Shown here one piece after another: positions 61,317 to 64,000 of a stretch of 64,000 bases of DNA; positions within the stretch are counted from its first letter, which is position 1, and each line of letters opens with the position of its first letter. Source of the DNA: CAWGOF01 sp963824225 (GTDB lineage: Bacteria > Acidobacteriota > Polarisedimenticolia > Polarisedimenticolales > Polarisedimenticolaceae); the NCBI GenBank assembly GCA_963824225.1, contig CAWGOF010000003.1:1922001-1986000 (forward strand). The letters run 5' to 3'. The position numbers and the translations under genes are program-made. Below the pieces are notes generated by a model. The model worked only from the letters and a program-made list of their open reading frames with translations. It ran no database searches and was not told where the DNA came from.

Positions 61317-62087
61317 CTATTCCCGGCGGACGACCACCCGATCCGGGATCTCGTCCCGGTCGCCCTCGCCCCACGGGAACTGGTCGGCCAGCCGCTCGCC
61401 GACCCGCTCGATGCCGGCGATCAGCCCGTCACGGAGCGAGCCGCGGCGAATCCCGTCGAGGACCGCCCGGTCGGTCTCGGCCCAGAAGCCCGCCCCGACC
61501 CGCCGGTCGATCCCCTCGTCCGCCAGAACGATCGCACGGCGCTCGAACAGGCTGACGAAGAGCAGGACGCCGGTCGCCGCCTGCGTCCGATGGAGCCCGT
61601 GGCGGTAGAACTCCTGGAGCGCCTGCTCCTCGGCGACCGCGGTCGCGCGCGCTTCGTCGAGGAACAGGCGCTTGAGCCCGGGGAGCGCCCGCGCCAGGCC
61701 GAAGCCGAGAGCGCCGATCGCGAGCTGGGCCAGGAGGAGGGCCCAGGGCTGCTTCCACGGGAGCCAGGCCATGAGCAGGGACGAGCCCGCGAGGAGGAAC
61801 GACAGCGCGGCGAGCCATTCCGCCCCGGGATGAGGGTCCGAGCGCTCGACGACGACGGGCAAGATCTCACCAATCGTTCGCTTCTCGGCCCGCGCGAGCG
61901 CCTCGCGCACCGCGTCGACGTCGGCGGCGCCCAGGGTCCCGACGGCGCGATAGCGCGAATGCTGGACGACCGCTCGCACCACGATCCACGCGAGCAGGAG
62001 CACGAACACGGCGGCCCCGATGCGCCCGGCGAGCGTCCACGGATCGAACGGCAGCGCATGTCCACCGGCGCTCCAGCCGTTCATCAC
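61317..62087 (-). CDS. TPM-domain membrane protein
   Basis: 256 residues. N-terminal membrane segment (GRIGAAVFVLLLAWIVVRAV), then TPM-type helix DVDAVREALARAEKRTIGEI with PVVVERSDPHPGAEW. Two central membrane helices (LAALSFLLAGSSLLMAWL, ALLLAQLAIGALGFGLA) and a second TPM half with FVSLFERRAIVLADEGIDRR follow. It overlaps the preceding TPM gene by 4 bases (ATGA). With lemA these genes form a common three-gene group of unknown envelope function. Confidence 0.8.
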   Translation of the reverse strand: MMNGWSAGGHALPFDPWTLAGRIGAAVFVLLLAWIVVRAVVQHSRYRAVGTLGAADVDAVREALARAEKRTIGEILPVVVERSDPHPGAEWLAALSFLLAGSSLLMAWLPWKQPWALLLAQLAIGALGFGLARALPGLKRLFLDEARATAVAEEQALQEFYRHGLHRTQAATGVLLFVSLFERRAIVLADEGIDRRVGAGFWAETDRAVLDGIRRGSLRDGLIAGIERVGERLADQFPWGEGDRDEIPDRVVVRRE

Positions 62088-62866
62088 CAGCCTCCCGACG
62101 CGCCGCCGCCCGAGAAACCGCCCCCGCCGCCGAACCCGCCGAAGCCCCCGCCACCGCCACCCGAACCCCAGCCTCCCGAGTGTCCGCCTCTCCCACGGGA
62201 CGCGAGGATGCTACCCAGGATCCACGGCGCGATCCCACCCGATCCACGACGACCGCCAGGGCCCCGACGCCCGAGGCCGCGCAGGATGGAGAACAACACG
62301 AGGAACAGGATCAGCGGGATGAGCCCCGCCCCGTGCGAGCGTCGACCCGTTTGCCCGCCCGGGATCTTGGCGTAGTCCCCGCCCGCTGCGGCGTGGAGCG
62401 CCTCGATCCCGGCGCGCAGGCCGGCGTAGAAGTCCCCGCTCTTGAATCGCGGGGCGATGACGTCGCGGATGATCCGGCCGCTGATCGAATCGGTGACGCT
62501 ACCCTCGAGGCCCCGTCCGACCTCGATGCGGACCTTGCGCTCGGAGCGGGCCACCACGATGAGCGCGCCGTTGTTGCGCTCCTTCTTCCCGATGCCCCAC
62601 GCCCGGCCGACCTCGAGCGCGAAGCGCTCGATCGGCTCGCCTCCCAGCTCGGGCACGGTCAACAGCGCGATCTCGTTCGTGCTGCCCGTCGCGTAGGACT
62701 GCATGAGCGACTCGAGGGCGCGCTCCTGCTCGGGCGCGAGGAACCCGGCGAGGTCCGTGACCCAGCCGTCGTTCGCAGGCACCGCCGTTGCGGCGGCCGC
62801 CGCACCGGCGGCGATACCCCCGAGGAGCAGGGCGCCTGCGAGCGCGCCGATGAGCTTCCGCGTCAC
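62084..62866 (-). CDS. YgcG-type TPM-domain secreted membrane protein
   Basis: 260 residues. Signal peptide (LIGALAGALLLGGIAAGAAA), TPM domain (WVTDLAGFLAPEQERALESL, EIALLTVPELGGEPIERFAL, GALIVVARSERKVRIEVGRG), one membrane helix (LIPLILFLVLFSILRG) and a Gly-rich tail ending in GGGGGFGGFGGGGGFSGG. This is the classic YgcG architecture. It is the partner of LemA upstream and of the second TPM protein downstream. Confidence 0.88.
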   Translation of the reverse strand: MTRKLIGALAGALLLGGIAAGAAAAATAVPANDGWVTDLAGFLAPEQERALESLMQSYATGSTNEIALLTVPELGGEPIERFALEVGRAWGIGKKERNNGALIVVARSERKVRIEVGRGLEGSVTDSISGRIIRDVIAPRFKSGDFYAGLRAGIEALHAAAGGDYAKIPGGQTGRRSHGAGLIPLILFLVLFSILRGLGRRGPGGRRGSGGIAPWILGSILASRGRGGHSGGWGSGGGGGGFGGFGGGGGFSGGGASGGW

Positions 62867-62876
62867 TCTTCCTTAA

Positions 62877-63518
62877 TTACTTGCCGGAGCCGAACTCGAT
62901 CTTCGGCGCCTCGCGCTCCTGCGCCGTCGCCTCGAGCTGGGCCAGCGCATCGAAGCCCAGGAGACCGGCCACGAGGTTCGTGGGGAACCGCCGGCGGTAC
63001 GTGTTGAACGCTTGCACCGCGTCGATGTAGTCGCGCCGCGCGACCGCGATGCGGTTCTCCGTGCCCTCGAGCTGGTCCTGCAACGACAGGAAGCCCTGGG
63101 TCGCCTTGAGCTCGGGGTACTGCTCGGCGACGGCGAACAGGCGCCCGAGCGCCGCGCCGAGACCCTGCTGGGCCGCGATGTACGCCTGGAGCTTCGCCGG
63201 ATCGGTCGGTAGATCGGCGGGCAGCTGCACGCGGCCGACGCTCGCCCGCGCCTCGGTCACGGCCTCGAGCGTCGAGCGCTCGAAATCCGCCGCACCCTGC
63301 ACGGTGGCGACGAGCTGCGGAACGAGGTCGTAGCGTCGCTTGTACTGGTTGTCGATCTCGCTCCACGCCGCGCGGGCCTTCTCCTGCTGCGCGACGAGCA
63401 CGTTGTAGCGACTGACCATCAGGCCGCCGACGACCAGGGCCAGAAGCACGACCGCACCGATCACGATGCAGCCGACCTTGGCCAACCCACGCTCTCGACC
63501 CGAACTCGCGATACGCAT
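62877..63518 (-). CDS. lemA: LemA family protein
   Basis: 213 residues from ATG 63518, with AGGAGGGG upstream. N-terminal membrane helix (VGCIVIGAVVLLALVVGGLM), then the LemA helices: YNVLVAQQEKARAAWSEIDN, QYKRRYDLVPQLVATVQGAA, YPELKATQGFLSLQDQLEGT, ENRIAVARRDYIDAVQAFNT. Function is not established; it is a membrane-bound coiled protein nearly always found with TPM proteins, as here. Confidence 0.93.
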   Translation of the reverse strand: MRIASSGRERGLAKVGCIVIGAVVLLALVVGGLMVSRYNVLVAQQEKARAAWSEIDNQYKRRYDLVPQLVATVQGAADFERSTLEAVTEARASVGRVQLPADLPTDPAKLQAYIAAQQGLGAALGRLFAVAEQYPELKATQGFLSLQDQLEGTENRIAVARRDYIDAVQAFNTYRRRFPTNLVAGLLGFDALAQLEATAQEREAPKIEFGSGK

Positions 63519-63535
63519 CGACCCCTCCTTATGAC

Positions 63536-64000
63536 TCATGGATCGTGCGGCTCCGGAGCCGCACGCAGCGCGATCAGCTCGGCCGGCATGCGCAGGTACA
63601 GCACCCCGGCCGAGATCGCCGGCGTGGCCATCAGCGGCGCGCCGAGCTCGCGCACGGCCAGCTCTCGATGCTCGGGACCCGCGGCCAGCACGTACAGCGT
63701 GCCCTCTTCGGTACCCTGATAGATCTTCCCGTTCGCCACGACCGGCGACGACGTGCACGTCCCGCCGGCGCTGAACCGCGCCTGATACACGCGTGCTCCG
63801 CTGAGCGCGTCGTGGGCCTCGATCCGTCCATTGTGGTGTACGACGTAGAGCTGTCCGCCGTACAAGAGCGGCGTCGGCATGTACGCGCCGCCGCGCGTGT
63901 TGTACCACGCGAGGTCGGACGCGTCGGCATCCGACGCGATCGTGTGCGCGCCGCGGATCCCGGGCTTGACCGCGTAGATCGGCCGCGCCGGCGGATAGCC
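63536..64000 (-). CDS. PQQ-like beta-propeller protein, 5' end outside window
   Basis: The frame is open to base 64000, so the start lies beyond the window. 154 codons visible, with propeller blades MPTPLLYGGQLYVVHHNGRI, CTSSPVVANGKIYQGTEEGT and LMATPAISAGVLYLRMPAEL. The Gly-Lys-hydrophobic-Tyr spacing is that of PQQ or BamB-type propellers. Probably secreted or periplasmic; enzyme or binding role unknown. Confidence 0.8.
   Translation of the reverse strand, partial: GYPPARPIYAVKPGIRGAHTIASDADASDLAWYNTRGGAYMPTPLLYGGQLYVVHHNGRIEAHDALSGARVYQARFSAGGTCTSSPVVANGKIYQGTEEGTLYVLAAGPEHRELAVRELGAPLMATPAISAGVLYLRMPAELIALRAAPEPHDP

Noticed and set aside
61867..62247. Minus-strand frame overlapping the two TPM genes
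   Set aside because: Arg/Ala/Gly-rich with no start signal; it is a shifted reading of the Gly-rich tail and of the start of the next TPM gene.

Overview
The window is G+C-rich bacterial DNA with strong G/C preference at third codon positions. It looks like a soil- or sediment-type member of the Acidobacteriota, or a similar lineage such as the Eisenbacteria or deltaproteobacterial groups. The pointers are two serine/threonine kinases fused to TolB-like propellers, a secreted protein with thrombospondin type-3 repeats, a gene order amidase-GerMN-murI-rph-rdgB, and a soluble-type succinate dehydrogenase. No ribosomal marker is present, so the lineage is inference.

Layout. (1) 1-13.2 kb is a mobile region. 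It starts inside an IS1182-like transposase. Next come three phage-type genes on the minus strand (small-terminase-like, ParB-like, D12 adenine methylase), several small accessory genes, and a tightly coupled plus-strand operon of primase-helicase, TubC-like zinc-ribbon protein, 62-aa protein, DUF2924, large serine recombinase and HTH protein. (2) 13.2-16.6 kb holds an IS3 element inserted in a nuclease-like gene, followed by small minus-strand genes separated by attC-like sites. This resembles an integron cassette cluster with no integrase in the window. A tRNA-Asn closes the accessory segment. (3) 17-51.3 kb is ordinary chromosome. It holds nucleotide and cell-wall housekeeping genes, an M48 protease, a NarL-type two-component system, a sulfate-exporter-like permease, thioredoxin-like and Kazal-like secreted proteins, a very large toroid-type secreted protein, two membrane kinases around a dienelactone hydrolase and a DedA protein, and a metal-type TonB receptor. 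An ECF sigma/anti-sigma locus follows with a divergent repeat protein, then a PQQ-dehydrogenase-like calcium-repeat exoprotein. (4) 51.3-55.5 kb is a second accessory patch. It contains a partial gene duplicate, a second IS3 copy in the opposite orientation, an SGNH-like protein and a transposase remnant. (5) 55.5-59.5 kb encodes succinate dehydrogenase (sdhC-sdhA-sdhB) and a small downstream gene. The reading frames there are broken by many single-base insertions. (6) 59.6-64 kb holds a secreted trypsin-like protease, a TPM/TPM/LemA trio and the end of a PQQ-propeller protein.

How the genes fit together. The mobile operon (7.2-13.2 kb) looks like a self-contained replication and integration module, with an iteron-like repeat cluster inside the primase gene. 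The ECF sigma factor probably drives itself and the divergent repeat protein from two matching promoters (GGAAC, 16-base spacer, CGT). The observations most worth following are the attC-like cassettes, the codon-boundary indels in the sdh region, the divergent ECF promoters and the coupled serine-recombinase module.
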